DNA of 50,656 nucleotides, from positions 1-50,656 of the forward strand of contig CAJTPS010000028.1 in assembly GCA_910578555.1 (NCBI GenBank), in the 5' to 3' direction. Within the stretch, counting starts at the first letter, position 1; the number at the start of each line of letters is the position of its first letter. The position numbers were made by a program, and so were the translations under genes. This DNA comes from an uncultured Lachnospiraceae bacterium (GTDB lineage Bacteria; Bacillota; Clostridia; Lachnospirales; Lachnospiraceae). Below are positions 42,510 to 50,213 of this stretch, in pieces. Below the pieces are notes generated by a model that searched no databases, was not told where the DNA came from, and saw nothing but the letters and a program-made list of their open reading frames with translations.

Positions 42510-42685
42510 GGGAGATCACAAGAAGCGCTGTCTCAAAAGTTGAGATTATTCAGATTATTGAACATATAAAAGAAAAGTTACAGGTGGTTATTAATTGCAG
42601 ACAGATAGATGATGAAATTATGCGGTTAAAATATCACATTGAAATGTTTGACAAAAAACTACAGGCAAAAAAAGATAAAGAATAG
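42510..42685 (+). pseudogene. AT-rich gene remnant (unidentified)
   Basis: An open plus-strand frame without a clear start encodes about 57 residues rich in Lys, Ile and Glu (AVSKVEIIQIIEHIKEKLQV ... IEMFDKKLQAKKDKE) and stops at 42685. It looks like the C-terminal end of a coiled-coil-tailed protein, possibly from a recombinase or other mobile-element gene. Base composition is far more AT-rich than in the flanking ATPase gene. I cannot name the family. Confidence 0.35.
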
Positions 42686-42714
42686 CCGGCATTAATTATT
42701 CGATGTGCTAGTAG

Positions 42715-42729
42715 TCAACTGATGGTTGA
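42715..42729. promoter_or_regulatory. Possible operator upstream of the XRE gene
   Basis: TCAAC-TGATG-GTTGA, a small perfect inverted repeat about 70 bases before the XRE start, suitable as an autoregulatory site. Confidence 0.3.
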
Positions 42730-42799
42730 ATTAGAGAATCAGCCAATAGTTCCTTCCAAAAAAATACCTATTATGTATGATAAAACTAGGAGGTAAGAA

Positions 42800-43273
42800 A
42801 TGAATCAAGAAAAAATTGGAAAATTTATTGCAGAATGTCGTAAAGAAAAAAATCTTACTCAGTTACAGCTGGCAGAAAAGCTTAACATTAGTAATAGGGC
42901 GGTTTCAAAATGGGAAACAGGAAAAAGCTGTCCAGATGTATCGATAATGATGGAGCTATGTGACATTCTTGGAATAAATGTAAACGAATTGTTATCAGGA
43001 GAAAGGATTATAATGGAAAATTATCAAAAAAAGGCAGAACAAAATTTGGTGGAATTACAGAAACACAAAGAGCAAGCAAACAAGATGAAAAGAAAATTGG
43101 AAATATTATGGGGAGTGATTGCAATTATTCTATGTCCAGTTCATTTAGCTATAAATTTTTTTTATCCTGAAAATCAAGGAACATATATTGGTTGGATGAT
43201 TTTGATAATAGGGGCTCTTTTGTTTGTACCATATTTTTTAAAATATTACAAAGTAGAAATTAAATTGAAATAA
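42800..43273 (+). CDS. XRE-family regulator with C-terminal membrane helices
   Basis: This 157-aa protein joins an HTH_3 domain (about 5-60, LTQLQLAEKLNISNRAVSKW, then ETGKSCPDVSIMMELCDIL) to a coiled linker and two membrane helices (about 100-117 and 129-148). Such membrane-tethered XRE regulators are common in Firmicutes and often control nearby transport genes; here no partner gene survives. The ribosome site is perfect (AGGAGGTAAGAA-ATG). The gene is strongly AT-rich compared with its neighbours and lies between remnants, so it was probably acquired by transfer. Confidence 0.85.
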   Translation: MNQEKIGKFIAECRKEKNLTQLQLAEKLNISNRAVSKWETGKSCPDVSIMMELCDILGINVNELLSGERIIMENYQKKAEQNLVELQKHKEQANKMKRKLEILWGVIAIILCPVHLAINFFYPENQGTYIGWMILIIGALLFVPYFLKYYKVEIKLK

Positions 43274-43401
43274 GTTACTAACTGATATATCTGAACTTTT
43301 TTTGTAAAGAAAAAGCCAAATTTCTACCTATCGGGCAGGTAAATATGTGCAAGGCTTTCGCACCGTTACAATTATCAATTTCATTGAAAAGTGGTTATGC
43401 T

Positions 43402-43716
43402 ATGGACTATCGTATTACAGCCAAGGAGGCCTTCAGCGTTCTGGGCGTCTCCAGAAATTTTCACTACGAGAACGCCAATCAGGACATCCCCGCATTCTGG
43501 CAGGAGCACTACGCTTCCGGCAAGGGCGAGTACGTCTGCGGCATGTTCGGGATCAATATCAACCCGAAGATGGGAAACGAAAACTTTGAATATCTGATTG
43601 CCGATCTTTACAATTCCGCCCGAGACATTCCCGACGGATTTACGGTAATAACGATTCCTGCTTTTACATGGGCCGTTTTCCCCTGCCGGATTCCGATCAA
43701 AAAGAAAGCACGGTGA
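43402..43716 (+). pseudogene. Truncated AraC/GyrI-type effector-binding domain
   Basis: The frame encodes most of an effector-binding domain of the kind found at the C-terminus of AraC-family regulators (MDYRITAKEAFSVLGVSRNF, FGININPKMGNENFEYLIAD, TVITIPAFTWAVFPCR). The AraC DNA-binding half is absent upstream. The expected last third of the domain is missing: after FPCR the frame jumps to IPIKKKAR, which resembles the normal end of such proteins, so an internal deletion is likely. GC content returns to the chromosomal norm here. The open frame extends upstream to 43345 without a good start. Confidence 0.65.
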
Positions 43717-43736
43717 CGCCCCGTTCACAAACCGGC

Positions 43737-43780
43737 AAGACCTCTGTCCGCAGAAGCTTTTATCTGCGGACAGAGGTCTT
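43737..43780. terminator. Strong hairpin terminator after greA
   Basis: A perfect 18-bp stem (43737-43754 with 43763-43780; AAGACCTCTGTCCGCAGA and its complement) with an 8-base loop, 12 bases after the greA stop. U-runs are short on both sides, but the stem is very stable. Confidence 0.65.
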
Positions 43781-43791
43781 ATTCATCTTCG

Positions 43792-44295
43792 TCAGAAACT
43801 CCTCAATTTATCAGTTCCGTCATCGACCGTATTCTCAATGGCTTTCACCACCACATAATATCCGGCGCCCGGGTTCACTTCCACGTAGACCCGGTCTCCC
43901 GCCTTATGGCCGAGCAGTGCTCTGCCCAGAGGGGATTCCGTGCTGATCAGCCCTTCCAGTGAATTACCGCGGACCGTGGTTACCAGTTTATACCGTTCCA
44001 CCATATCGTCTTCCTCGAAGTAGACTTCCACCGTATTATTCATGCCGACCTCGTCCTCCGCCGACTCGTCGGAGACAATGACTGCCGTCCTGATCATCCT
44101 TTCCAGATAGCGGATGCGGCTCTCGTTCTGGTTCTTGACCTTCTTCGCCGCATGGTACTCGAAGTTCTCGCTCAGATCACCGTGCGCCCGCGCCGTCTTC
44201 ACATCCTCCAGCGCCTCTTTGCGCACCACCAGCTTGCGGTATTCAATCTCTTCCTCCATCTTCTTGATGTCCTGCTTTGTCAATTCATTGTGCAT
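43792..44295 (-). CDS. greA: Transcription elongation factor GreA/GreB family
   Basis: This 167-aa factor would rescue backtracked RNA polymerase by stimulating transcript cleavage. The N-terminal coiled coil holds the conserved acidic tip region (ARAHGDLSENFEYHAAKKVK), and the C-terminal FKBP-like domain shows LVTTVRGNSLEGLISTESPL, GRALLGHKAGD and VEVNPGAGYYVVV. The start at 44295 (MHNELTKQDIKKME) has GGGGAG upstream. The KVKNQNESRIRYLERMIRTA segment follows the pattern of GreA. It is shorter at the end than some homologs by only a few residues. It may be a second copy; no other Gre gene is in the window. Repeat copy B lies upstream. Confidence 0.88.
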   Translation of the reverse strand: MHNELTKQDIKKMEEEIEYRKLVVRKEALEDVKTARAHGDLSENFEYHAAKKVKNQNESRIRYLERMIRTAVIVSDESAEDEVGMNNTVEVYFEEDDMVERYKLVTTVRGNSLEGLISTESPLGRALLGHKAGDRVYVEVNPGAGYYVVVKAIENTVDDGTDKLRSF

Positions 44296-44346
44296 ACGTG
44301 TACTCCCCGATTTCCTATTCATCCATAAAGAATCTTCGATTCTTTT

Positions 44347-44513
44347 GAAAAACAAATGCCGCTTCGCGTCGCTTGTTTTTCGCAAATGCCTTCATCATAA
44401 TACTCGCAAACCCGCGCTTTCGCGCCCCCTGTCCGACTTCGTCGGACCTTTGCTCGTTAACGCCGCAAGAAAAACAAATGCCGCTTCGCGTCGCTTGTTT
44501 TTCTTTTGCGGCT
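44347..44513 (-). repeat. Dispersed multi-hairpin repeat, copy B
   Basis: A 167-bp copy with near-identical terminal hairpins to copy A (10273-10436), the same GTCCGA/TCGGAC hairpin in the middle, and differing spacers. It lies between the rsiV gene (stop at 44584) and greA. Confidence 0.75.
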
Positions 44514-44583
44514 ATTATATCATAGCTTCGGGTTTTCGGCTACCTCTGATGCGAAGTCGGGCATGGGTGTAAACTGCCGCCCT

Positions 44584-45528
44584 CTATTTCCGTATCCCGG
44601 CCAGCACTTCCCCTGGAATCTCAAATTCCACCGTTCCCATATACATGGGCGCAACATCTCCTTCGTTAAATCCGATGACTACATTCCCCTTTTCATTTAA
44701 ATAGAAGGACGTCTCATCCGTGATAGCTTTAAAATTCCATTCTTCTATTTCGTCATCCAGCCAGTAGTACACATTCTCATCAGCCGCCATCTGTTCCCGC
44801 ATCTGTTCTTTAATATTCTCGCTGATCGGCGTAATATAATCCGCTCCTTCCACGAAAATATCTTTCAGCTTCAGACGCTCTCCTGTGTTAAAGTCGATCG
44901 TATAGAAATAATTCCACTGATAGCCGCTGCCTGCACCCTGATAACAGATCAGTTTCAGTGTAAAATAATCCTGCGTGGTTGCCAGTACTTCGCTCTTCAC
45001 AATAACATCCTGATGCCCCATCTCTTCATCCAGATTTGTCTCAAATTCCCGGATCAGGTCATCCGTAATCTTTTGGATCTCGGCATTGATCTCCTCGGTT
45101 GTCCGGTCCAGTTTCTCCTGCACCCCGTTGTTATCAGCTGTACTTTCACCTGTTTCCACCGGCTTGATCTCAGGCACTTCTATATCCGCCCTGTTTCTCT
45201 CCGTCTCATATTCGTAATTGCGGAATGTCACAACCTCCACAAGCCGGCCGAGCACAGGGATCTGCTCCATCGCGTGCGCAACTGCAGCGGATGTATTCGG
45301 TAAAACAACAAAGATACCTGCTATAACAGCTGCAGCCGCCGCTGTTTTTATAATTCTTCTCTCATTCTTCTCTCTCTTCTCCACTTTCTTCGCCTCCTTC
45401 ATTTTTTTGCAAAGCAGTTCTATCTGTGCCTTTGGCATTTCCTGCTTTCGATATTCGTTTCTTAATGCCTGAAGTTCTTTTTCCAGCAAAACATTTTCTT
45501 CCTTTGCCTCCGGAAAATTATAAGTCAT
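44584..45528 (-). CDS. rsiV: Anti-sigma factor RsiV-like (DUF3298)
   Basis: This 314-aa single-pass membrane protein would hold the ECF sigma factor inactive. A cytoplasmic helical part (1-58) precedes one membrane helix (about 60-76). The sequence SAAVAHA right after it resembles a signal peptidase site, fitting the known first cleavage of RsiV. The extracytoplasmic part ends in a DUF3298-type domain (DYFTLKLICYQGAGSGYQWN, YTIDFNTGERLKLKDIF, FNEGDVAPMYMGTVEFEI). In Bacillus and Clostridioides RsiV binds lysozyme, which triggers its destruction. It overlaps the sigma gene by 11 bases. Lysozyme sensing here is inferred from the family. Confidence 0.87.
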   Translation of the reverse strand: MTYNFPEAKEENVLLEKELQALRNEYRKQEMPKAQIELLCKKMKEAKKVEKREKNERRIIKTAAAAAVIAGIFVVLPNTSAAVAHAMEQIPVLGRLVEVVTFRNYEYETERNRADIEVPEIKPVETGESTADNNGVQEKLDRTTEEINAEIQKITDDLIREFETNLDEEMGHQDVIVKSEVLATTQDYFTLKLICYQGAGSGYQWNYFYTIDFNTGERLKLKDIFVEGADYITPISENIKEQMREQMAADENVYYWLDDEIEEWNFKAITDETSFYLNEKGNVVIGFNEGDVAPMYMGTVEFEIPGEVLAGIRK

Positions 45529-46081
45529 GCTGCGCCTCCTTTCCTGCGTTTAAAGGATATGTGTACTCATCAGAATCTGCTGCAAGGGTATTACGGAGCT
45601 TTTTCATGCTGCGATATAACCTGCTCTTGACCGTATTAACATTTTCCTCGAGAATATCCGCGATCTCTTCCAGTTTCTTATCTTCAAAAAACCTTAATAT
45701 CACAACTGCCTTGTCCTGCGCCGGAAGAGAATCGAGAGCCTGCATGAGGTCGATATTCATATATCGGTCCTCCGTATATCCCATGTCAAATCCCTTTTCC
45801 TCCTGCACGGCTTCATAGGATAGAAACTTAGGCTGCTTCAAATACCGGAAGCATTCATTCAACATGATGCGGTACACCCAGCTTTGTGCATACTCCGGGT
45901 GTTTCAACGTATGGCTGCCTTTCAGCGCCCTGTATGCTCCATTTTGCACAATGTCGCCGGCATCTTCTTCGTTATGCACATAACTGTATGCCAGACGATA
46001 ATAACAGTTGTAGTTTTCCAGAATAATCTGCTCTATCAGATCCTGATTCTTTTCTTCTTTTTGCGCGAAAAAAAAGTGCAA
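45518..46081 (-). CDS. sigV: ECF sigma factor (SigV-like)
   Basis: This 187-aa sigma factor shows region 2 (YYRLAYSYVHNEEDAGDIVQ, SWVYRIMLNECFRYLK) and region 4 (LPAQDKAVVILRFFEDKKLE, ILEENVNTVKSRLYRSMKKL). It starts at a TTG codon at 46081, supported by a textbook ribosome site (AGGAGG) eight bases upstream. The first codons run through an 8-T tract. It overlaps its anti-sigma gene, the usual arrangement. A sigma-A-type promoter is at 46183-46211, with an ECF-like GAAAC and TGTCTAA pair overlapping it at imperfect spacing, so autoregulation is possible but unproven. Confidence 0.9.
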   Translation of the reverse strand: MHFFFAQKEEKNQDLIEQIILENYNCYYRLAYSYVHNEEDAGDIVQNGAYRALKGSHTLKHPEYAQSWVYRIMLNECFRYLKQPKFLSYEAVQEEKGFDMGYTEDRYMNIDLMQALDSLPAQDKAVVILRFFEDKKLEEIADILEENVNTVKSRLYRSMKKLRNTLAADSDEYTYPLNAGKEAQHDL

Positions 46082-46182
46082 AATATTTCACCTCCTGTTA
46101 CTGAATCCGCAAAAGCGCGCCGCATGCAGACTGCCGGCTTACGGCACGCTCCTGTGCTTCTTACTGAAATATTAGACACTCC

Positions 46183-46211
46183 ATATTATCTGTTTTGTTT
46201 CATGAATTCAA
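46183..46211 (-). promoter_or_regulatory. Promoter of sigV-rsiV
   Basis: Minus strand: TTGAAT, 17-base spacer, TAATAT. An overlapping TGAAAC with TGTCTAA further on could be an ECF-type promoter, but the spacer (18) is two bases longer than the usual 16. Confidence 0.6.
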
Positions 46212-46246
46212 TATATTTTTAAATATAAGATAAATTGCGTAACAGT

Positions 46247-46267
46247 GAAGCCGAAGGCTGAACTGTT
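46247..46267. repeat. 21-bp repeat shared with 10249-10269
   Basis: GAAGCCGAAGGCTGAACTGTT is the exact reverse complement of the segment at 10249-10269 next to repeat copy A. It contains a small AGCC-GAA-GGCT hairpin and lies just after the lipoprotein gene stop. Confidence 0.6.
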
Positions 46268-46281
46268 CTCAATTACTTGTC

Positions 46282-47154
46282 TCACTCCCCAAACAGGCCG
46301 TCCACCCATCGTTCCACGCTATCGCTGAAGTCTTCCGCCCACTCGTCCAGCTTCTCATCTTGCTCTGCCTCAAGCCGCCTGATTTTCTGCTGTACTTCCT
46401 CCGTATATTCTCCCGCATCGATATTCCCCATGCAGGCATTGAGCAGTGCGTCGTCGAGATGGATGATCCACGTTCCATCCCTCCGTTCTGCAGTGACTGT
46501 CACTTCAAGCGTACAAGTCTTGTCCTGATCCCAGGATTCTATGAGTGTCAGCAGACTGCCGTCCTCGTCGGCAATGCTCGACAGTTCCCTGATCATCTCC
46601 CCCAGGCCCGTTCCCTCACCTGCGATCATCTTTTCCATAAGATTCATCTCGTACATGCCCATCACGCCGTTCATATCCAGATTCGTAATCTCCATCACGA
46701 TTTCCGCCTGATCCTGATCCTCTCCGACACTGATCATCTCCCATGTCATATGATCCATCATCTTCTCATACAGTTTGTGATGAAATTCATATCTTTCCTT
46801 CTGTTTTCCCAGCTTCACACCCGGCTGCAGCAGTTCGTTAAAAACACGGTATTCGCTTCTTACCGGAAATCCGATCCAGTTATATTCCGTCGATCTATAG
46901 TTATCCGTACATGCATTAAACATATCCAGATCCATTGCCTTCATGCTCTCCATCATGCAATCTGCCGCCTGTGCGGCAGTAAGAGACTGTCCGGACAGGG
47001 CACCGCCGCCTGCAGCACCCTCCGCAGGAACACCGCATGCGCTCAACAGCAGACTTATCAAAGCCGGCATGATCCGAAGGATCCCTTTCATTCCTTTCCG
47101 TTTTACTTCACTTTTCATTTCCCTTTTACCGATTATTTTTTTCGTTTTCAGCAT
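46282..47154 (-). CDS. Lipoprotein of unknown function, 290 aa
   Basis: I do not recognise the family; it resembles small clostridial lipoproteins with an NTF2/DUF5105-like layout. A signal peptide ends in a lipobox (SLLLSACG). The mature part is helical and acidic, with MKAMDLDMFNACTDNYRSTE, ISVGEDQDQAEIVMEITNLD and a beta-strand pair near the end (TCTLEVTVTAERRDGTWIIH). The start at 47154 is chosen because GGAGG lies five bases upstream and a strong promoter (47251-47279) falls inside the longer open frame, which rules that frame out. It stands between the sigV pair and the LytTR/GHKL operon. Function not determined. Confidence 0.7.
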   Translation of the reverse strand: MLKTKKIIGKREMKSEVKRKGMKGILRIMPALISLLLSACGVPAEGAAGGGALSGQSLTAAQAADCMMESMKAMDLDMFNACTDNYRSTEYNWIGFPVRSEYRVFNELLQPGVKLGKQKERYEFHHKLYEKMMDHMTWEMISVGEDQDQAEIVMEITNLDMNGVMGMYEMNLMEKMIAGEGTGLGEMIRELSSIADEDGSLLTLIESWDQDKTCTLEVTVTAERRDGTWIIHLDDALLNACMGNIDAGEYTEEVQQKIRRLEAEQDEKLDEWAEDFSDSVERWVDGLFGE

Positions 47155-47250
47155 CATTTCCTCCGTTCCGAAGCACTCCGCGTTCTTAACCGCCCTATCG
47201 GCGATCCGCACGGCTTCAACTGTCTTATGCACTTCTTTTCCTGTGCTGTT

Positions 47251-47279
47251 ATTATATTTCCTGTATTTCCACGGTTCAA
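47251..47279 (-). promoter_or_regulatory. Sigma-A-type promoter of the lipoprotein gene
   Basis: Minus strand: TTGAAC, 17-base spacer, TATAAT, about 90 bases before the start at 47154. Confidence 0.75.
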
Positions 47280-47310
47280 CAGGCACGCCAGGAATCGACG
47301 GTACGGCAGC

Positions 47311-47338
47311 AAAAAAAGACGCCGCAGCGCCTTTTTTG
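47311..47338 (-). terminator. Terminator of the LytTR/GHKL operon
   Basis: On the minus strand AAAAAAGGCGC-TGCG-GCGTCTTTTTTT, a compact GC stem with a T-run, about 105 bases after the kinase stop at 47442. Confidence 0.75.
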
Positions 47339-47441
47339 CCAAAACATTAAGTTATGTTAACCTCATGCCATCGTCATAATTTTACTGCACTAAAATAATC
47401 TCTGCAGAAAATGTGCCGCACTTCAGGCATTCCCCGAAACG

Positions 47442-48749
47442 CTATTCACCGGCCCGCCCTACCGGAATCATCGCGGCGAAAGTAAACCATCCATCTTCGC
47501 ACTTCAATACACTTGTCCCGTTATTTCTCCTGATTACGGAATCCACATTCAGCAGACCGATTCCATGCTTTTCTTTATCCCGCTTGCCCGTCACGATCCT
47601 GTTATCCCTGATCCGCACCGCTTCCTTTACCGGATTGCGGACGGATAAAACGAGGCTGTCGTCCTCCACAACCATCTTAAACTGTATGACTTTGCCCTGT
47701 GCAAGCCTCTCGCACGCCTCTATTGCATTGTCCAGAAGGTTGCCGAGCAGCGTCACTATCTCTTCCTCCCCGATCGTGATCCCCGACAGATCGCCGGACA
47801 CCATCGTCATGACAATTCCCTGCCTGCACGCCTCCTGATACTTCCGGTTCAACATGATATTGACTACCGCATGATTCGTGTTCACGCACATCTCTCCCTG
47901 ACAAAAACTCCCGTTCAACCCGGAAATATATCGAAGCACCTCCTGTATCTGCCCGTTTTCAATCATTCCCTGAATGCAGCTTAGCTGGTTCTTATAATCA
48001 TGCGATAAACGCCTCTGCTGCTCATAGCGCTCCTTCATGCTCTGATACAGATTCATCTGGTTTTGTGTCCGCTCGTGTACCATCCGCAGTTCCTGCATTT
48101 CAGATTCCTTCTCCAGCATGTTGACCATATAGTGTATTACCAGTACATACACCCCGGCAAACCCGATCAGTAACGCCAGCCTCACATAACCCTCTCCTGT
48201 ACCGGACGCCGGCGCCTGCATAGCGACCGCAATACTTACTGCAATACCCGCCAGCGACAACAGCCCGAATTTCCACCACTGTATCCCTGACAGACCGCGC
48301 ACATGCCGTCGGCACCAGAAACGGAATGTCCACATCAGGCATAAATAGACAATGTCCATGATTGGCTCCATCATATCGAGCACTTGTACACTCTCTATGG
48401 AAGGAGTTATGTAAACTATAGAAAAAAGGATTGCAGACATAAGCCAGTAAATTCCGCAAAACACTATCGATAACATCAGATCCTTCATGACACTGATCTG
48501 AAAATAGATCTGTGCCACAAGAAAGACCACTGCGATCACCCGTACCGGCTGTAAGATATACGGCGGTATTTTCGTGACTGCAATCACCATAAATCCTGCC
48601 GTAAACGCCATAACCGCCGTATATTTCATCCGGTCATGCCGGAATGTACGTCTCACCGCAACGGTCTCGAAAAATGTATGAGCGCTTATACCCATAACCA
48701 AAGACAAGAAAATACTCCTGATGATAAGCCCTGCCGTCTCTCCCATCAC
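47442..48749 (-). CDS. GHKL-type sensor histidine kinase (AgrC-like)
   Basis: This 435-aa membrane kinase has about six helices in its first 210 residues, a linker helix, the phospho-acceptor H250 in RRLSHDYKNQLSCIQG, and a GHKL ATPase with N box GNLLDNAIEACERL and G box HGIGLLNVDSVIRR. The architecture matches AgrC-like kinases that sense peptides in Firmicutes. Its ATG overlaps the stop of the LytTR regulator as ATGA, so they are coupled. No agrB or agrD gene is visible, so the ligand is unknown. A terminator follows. Confidence 0.92.
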   Translation of the reverse strand: MMGETAGLIIRSIFLSLVMGISAHTFFETVAVRRTFRHDRMKYTAVMAFTAGFMVIAVTKIPPYILQPVRVIAVVFLVAQIYFQISVMKDLMLSIVFCGIYWLMSAILFSIVYITPSIESVQVLDMMEPIMDIVYLCLMWTFRFWCRRHVRGLSGIQWWKFGLLSLAGIAVSIAVAMQAPASGTGEGYVRLALLIGFAGVYVLVIHYMVNMLEKESEMQELRMVHERTQNQMNLYQSMKERYEQQRRLSHDYKNQLSCIQGMIENGQIQEVLRYISGLNGSFCQGEMCVNTNHAVVNIMLNRKYQEACRQGIVMTMVSGDLSGITIGEEEIVTLLGNLLDNAIEACERLAQGKVIQFKMVVEDDSLVLSVRNPVKEAVRIRDNRIVTGKRDKEKHGIGLLNVDSVIRRNNGTSVLKCEDGWFTFAAMIPVGRAGE

Positions 48750-49459
48750 ATCGCTCCTTTATAATCCACAAACGCCTCTTTGACCCTCTGAAACCTCGGA
48801 CGCGGAACCGGAAGTTCTTCCCCCGTATCCAGAAATACCATATAATTGCTCACTTTTCGAATATGCTTCATATTTACAAGATAGCTCTTATGAATCCGCA
48901 GGAAATAATGTCCCTCCATCTGTTGTTCCAACTCATCCAGTTTACTGTAAATCTGATAGACCACCCTGCCTGCCTCCATATAATGAAAAAAGGATTTGTG
49001 TCCTCTGCTCTCCACATACAGAATAGAATCCGTATACAGTCTCTTTTCCCCCTCCAGAAACGTAAACGACACCTGCGCGACCTGCATTTTCTGCAGGACG
49101 GCTTTCATACATTCCTCCAGTGCACCCTCCAGATTATCCTTCATCAGATAACGGACCGCGTTCACCTTATACCCTTCCAGCGCATAATCTATGAATGCCG
49201 TCACAAACACGATATAGGTATCACTTTGACAGGCACGTATCCGCTCCGCCGTCCTGAGTCCATCCAGTTCTTCCATATTGATATCCAGAAATACAATATC
49301 GAACTTCATGCCGCCCTCACACTGCATTATAAGTTCCTCTCCGGACAGAAAGGTATGCAGCGCACACGGCAGAGCATTTGTACGCATATATTTGTCCAGC
49401 AGTTTTTTCATTCTATCGCGATAAAACTGCTCATCATCACAGACTGCGATCTGTAACAT
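48746..49459 (-). CDS. LytTR-family response regulator (AgrA-like)
   Basis: This 237-aa regulator has a receiver domain (IAVCDDEQFYRDRM; phospho-acceptor D59 in IVFLDINMEELDG) and a C-terminal LytTR DNA-binding domain (LYVESRGHKSFFHYMEAGRV, FLRIHKSYLVNMKHIRKVSN). LytTR proteins bind direct-repeat sites upstream of target genes. The start at 49459 (MLQIAVCDDEQ) has GGAGG six bases upstream. It is coupled to the GHKL kinase by an ATGA overlap. The 12-bp palindrome GCTGTATACAGC at 49621-49632 lies upstream of its promoter and could be a control site. Confidence 0.94.
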   Translation of the reverse strand: MLQIAVCDDEQFYRDRMKKLLDKYMRTNALPCALHTFLSGEELIMQCEGGMKFDIVFLDINMEELDGLRTAERIRACQSDTYIVFVTAFIDYALEGYKVNAVRYLMKDNLEGALEECMKAVLQKMQVAQVSFTFLEGEKRLYTDSILYVESRGHKSFFHYMEAGRVVYQIYSKLDELEQQMEGHYFLRIHKSYLVNMKHIRKVSNYMVFLDTGEELPVPRPRFQRVKEAFVDYKGAM

Positions 49460-49589
49460 AGTATTCCTCCGCCTCCCGGTGATAACTGCCATTGTATTGC
49501 GCCATAAATAAAAGGAGCTGCCGCCTTGACGATAGATTAACCTGATATGATCCCTTCCAGTCATATTTCCTTTTGTGGCGTCTGCAGAT

Positions 49590-49632
49590 ATTATAAACGA
49601 TATCGGCATGAAATAATATAGCTGTATACAGC
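49590..49632 (-). promoter_or_regulatory. Promoter region of the LytTR/GHKL operon with palindrome
   Basis: Minus strand TATAAT at 49590-49595 with a weak -35 (about 49613-49618), preceded by the perfect palindrome GCTGTATACAGC at 49621-49632. Confidence 0.45.
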
Positions 49633-49662
49633 GATCTGCCAATCCGCAGACACAACGAAAAA

Positions 49663-49690
49663 CGGAAACGCTGTTTTTTCAACGTTTCCG
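49663..49690 (-). terminator. Terminator after the tRNA-like 3' end
   Basis: CGGAAACG at 49663-49670 pairs with CGTTTCCG at 49683-49690; on the minus strand the stem runs into GTTTTTC. It is an intrinsic terminator located about 13 bases after the tRNA-like segment. Confidence 0.7.
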
Positions 49691-49702
49691 CACTTTTTCA
49701 AA

Positions 49703-49728
49703 GAGCGCGAGACGGGACTCGAACCCAA
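49703..49728 (-). other. tRNA 3'-end-like segment, probable attachment site
   Basis: On the minus strand GGGTTCGAGTCCC followed by GTCTCGCGCTC reads as a T arm (loop TTCGAGT) and the 3' acceptor strand of a tRNA, then a terminator. No anticodon or D arm precedes it: upstream bases are unrelated and end in what looks like the C-terminus of an integrase (IEDTLKTTHFPP-stop). This is the pattern left when an element integrates in the 3' end of a tRNA gene; the tRNA body would be at the far end, beyond the window. Confidence 0.5.
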
Positions 49729-49848
49729 AAGCGTCTGAAAAAGCCCATAAAATCAAGGAGGAAAGTGCGTTGTCTTCAACGTGTCTTCAATGGAAAACAG
49801 TTTAAGCAATATATAAGCTAAACGGGATTGTTTGAGTGAAACATAGCG

Positions 49849-49894
49849 TGTCAAGGGGCAAGCGAAGCGATACGCCGTAGGGCAACCCTTGACA
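49849..49894. repeat. Inverted repeat near the element end
   Basis: TGTCAAGGG (49849-49857) and CCCTTGACA (49886-49894) are perfect 9-bp arms around a GC-rich 28-base centre. Located between the integrase-like remnant and the toxin-antitoxin pair. Confidence 0.5.
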
Positions 49895-49923
49895 CAGCGG
49901 ACGGTGCCAAAGCAGAATGGAAA

Positions 49924-49962
49924 AAGAGGGAATGAAAAGACGCACTACCTTCATTCCCTCTT
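49924..49962 (-). terminator. Terminator of the toxin-antitoxin operon
   Basis: AAGAGGGAATGAA and TTCATTCCCTCTT form a perfect 13-bp stem. On the minus strand it follows the antitoxin stop (49981) and runs into TTT; a T-run also exists in the plus direction. Confidence 0.8.
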
Positions 49963-49980
49963 GAATACGTTTTTTTGCTT

Positions 49981-50211
49981 TTATGCCGCCCTAGTGTAAT
50001 CAATGATCATAACTTCACTGATGATATCTTCGGCTTGCCTGCTTAATTTCTCAATCTCCTTCATGGTTGCCATTGAAAAAAATTCCTCGCCACACTGGGA
50101 ACATTTCCTGCATGGAACATTTTTGACAATCAAGATACCGCTTTTTAATTTCTCCACATAGATTGTTGATGTTTCAATCATATGATTACTGCCACAAGTG
50201 AAACAATTCAT
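49981..50211 (-). CDS. YgiT/MqsA-type zinc-finger antitoxin
   Basis: This 76-aa protein has the zinc-binding pattern of the N-terminal domain of MqsA/YgiT antitoxins: C3 and C6 (NCFTCGSN) with C37 and C40 (CSQCGEEFF). The short tail (MKEIEKLSRQAEDIISEV) is helical; the C-terminal HTH domain of full MqsA is absent. The start at 50211 lies two bases after the stop of the DUF4258 gene and has GGGG upstream. The pair forms a toxin-first module of a kind often annotated as type II toxin-antitoxin. A terminator follows. Located in element DNA beside a tRNA-like end. Confidence 0.83.
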   Translation of the reverse strand: MNCFTCGSNHMIETSTIYVEKLKSGILIVKNVPCRKCSQCGEEFFSMATMKEIEKLSRQAEDIISEVMIIDYTRAA

Positions 50212-50213
50212 AT

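Noticed and set aside
49700..49790. Complete tRNA gene
   Set aside because: Only the T arm and 3' acceptor strand can be drawn; D and anticodon arms are missing.
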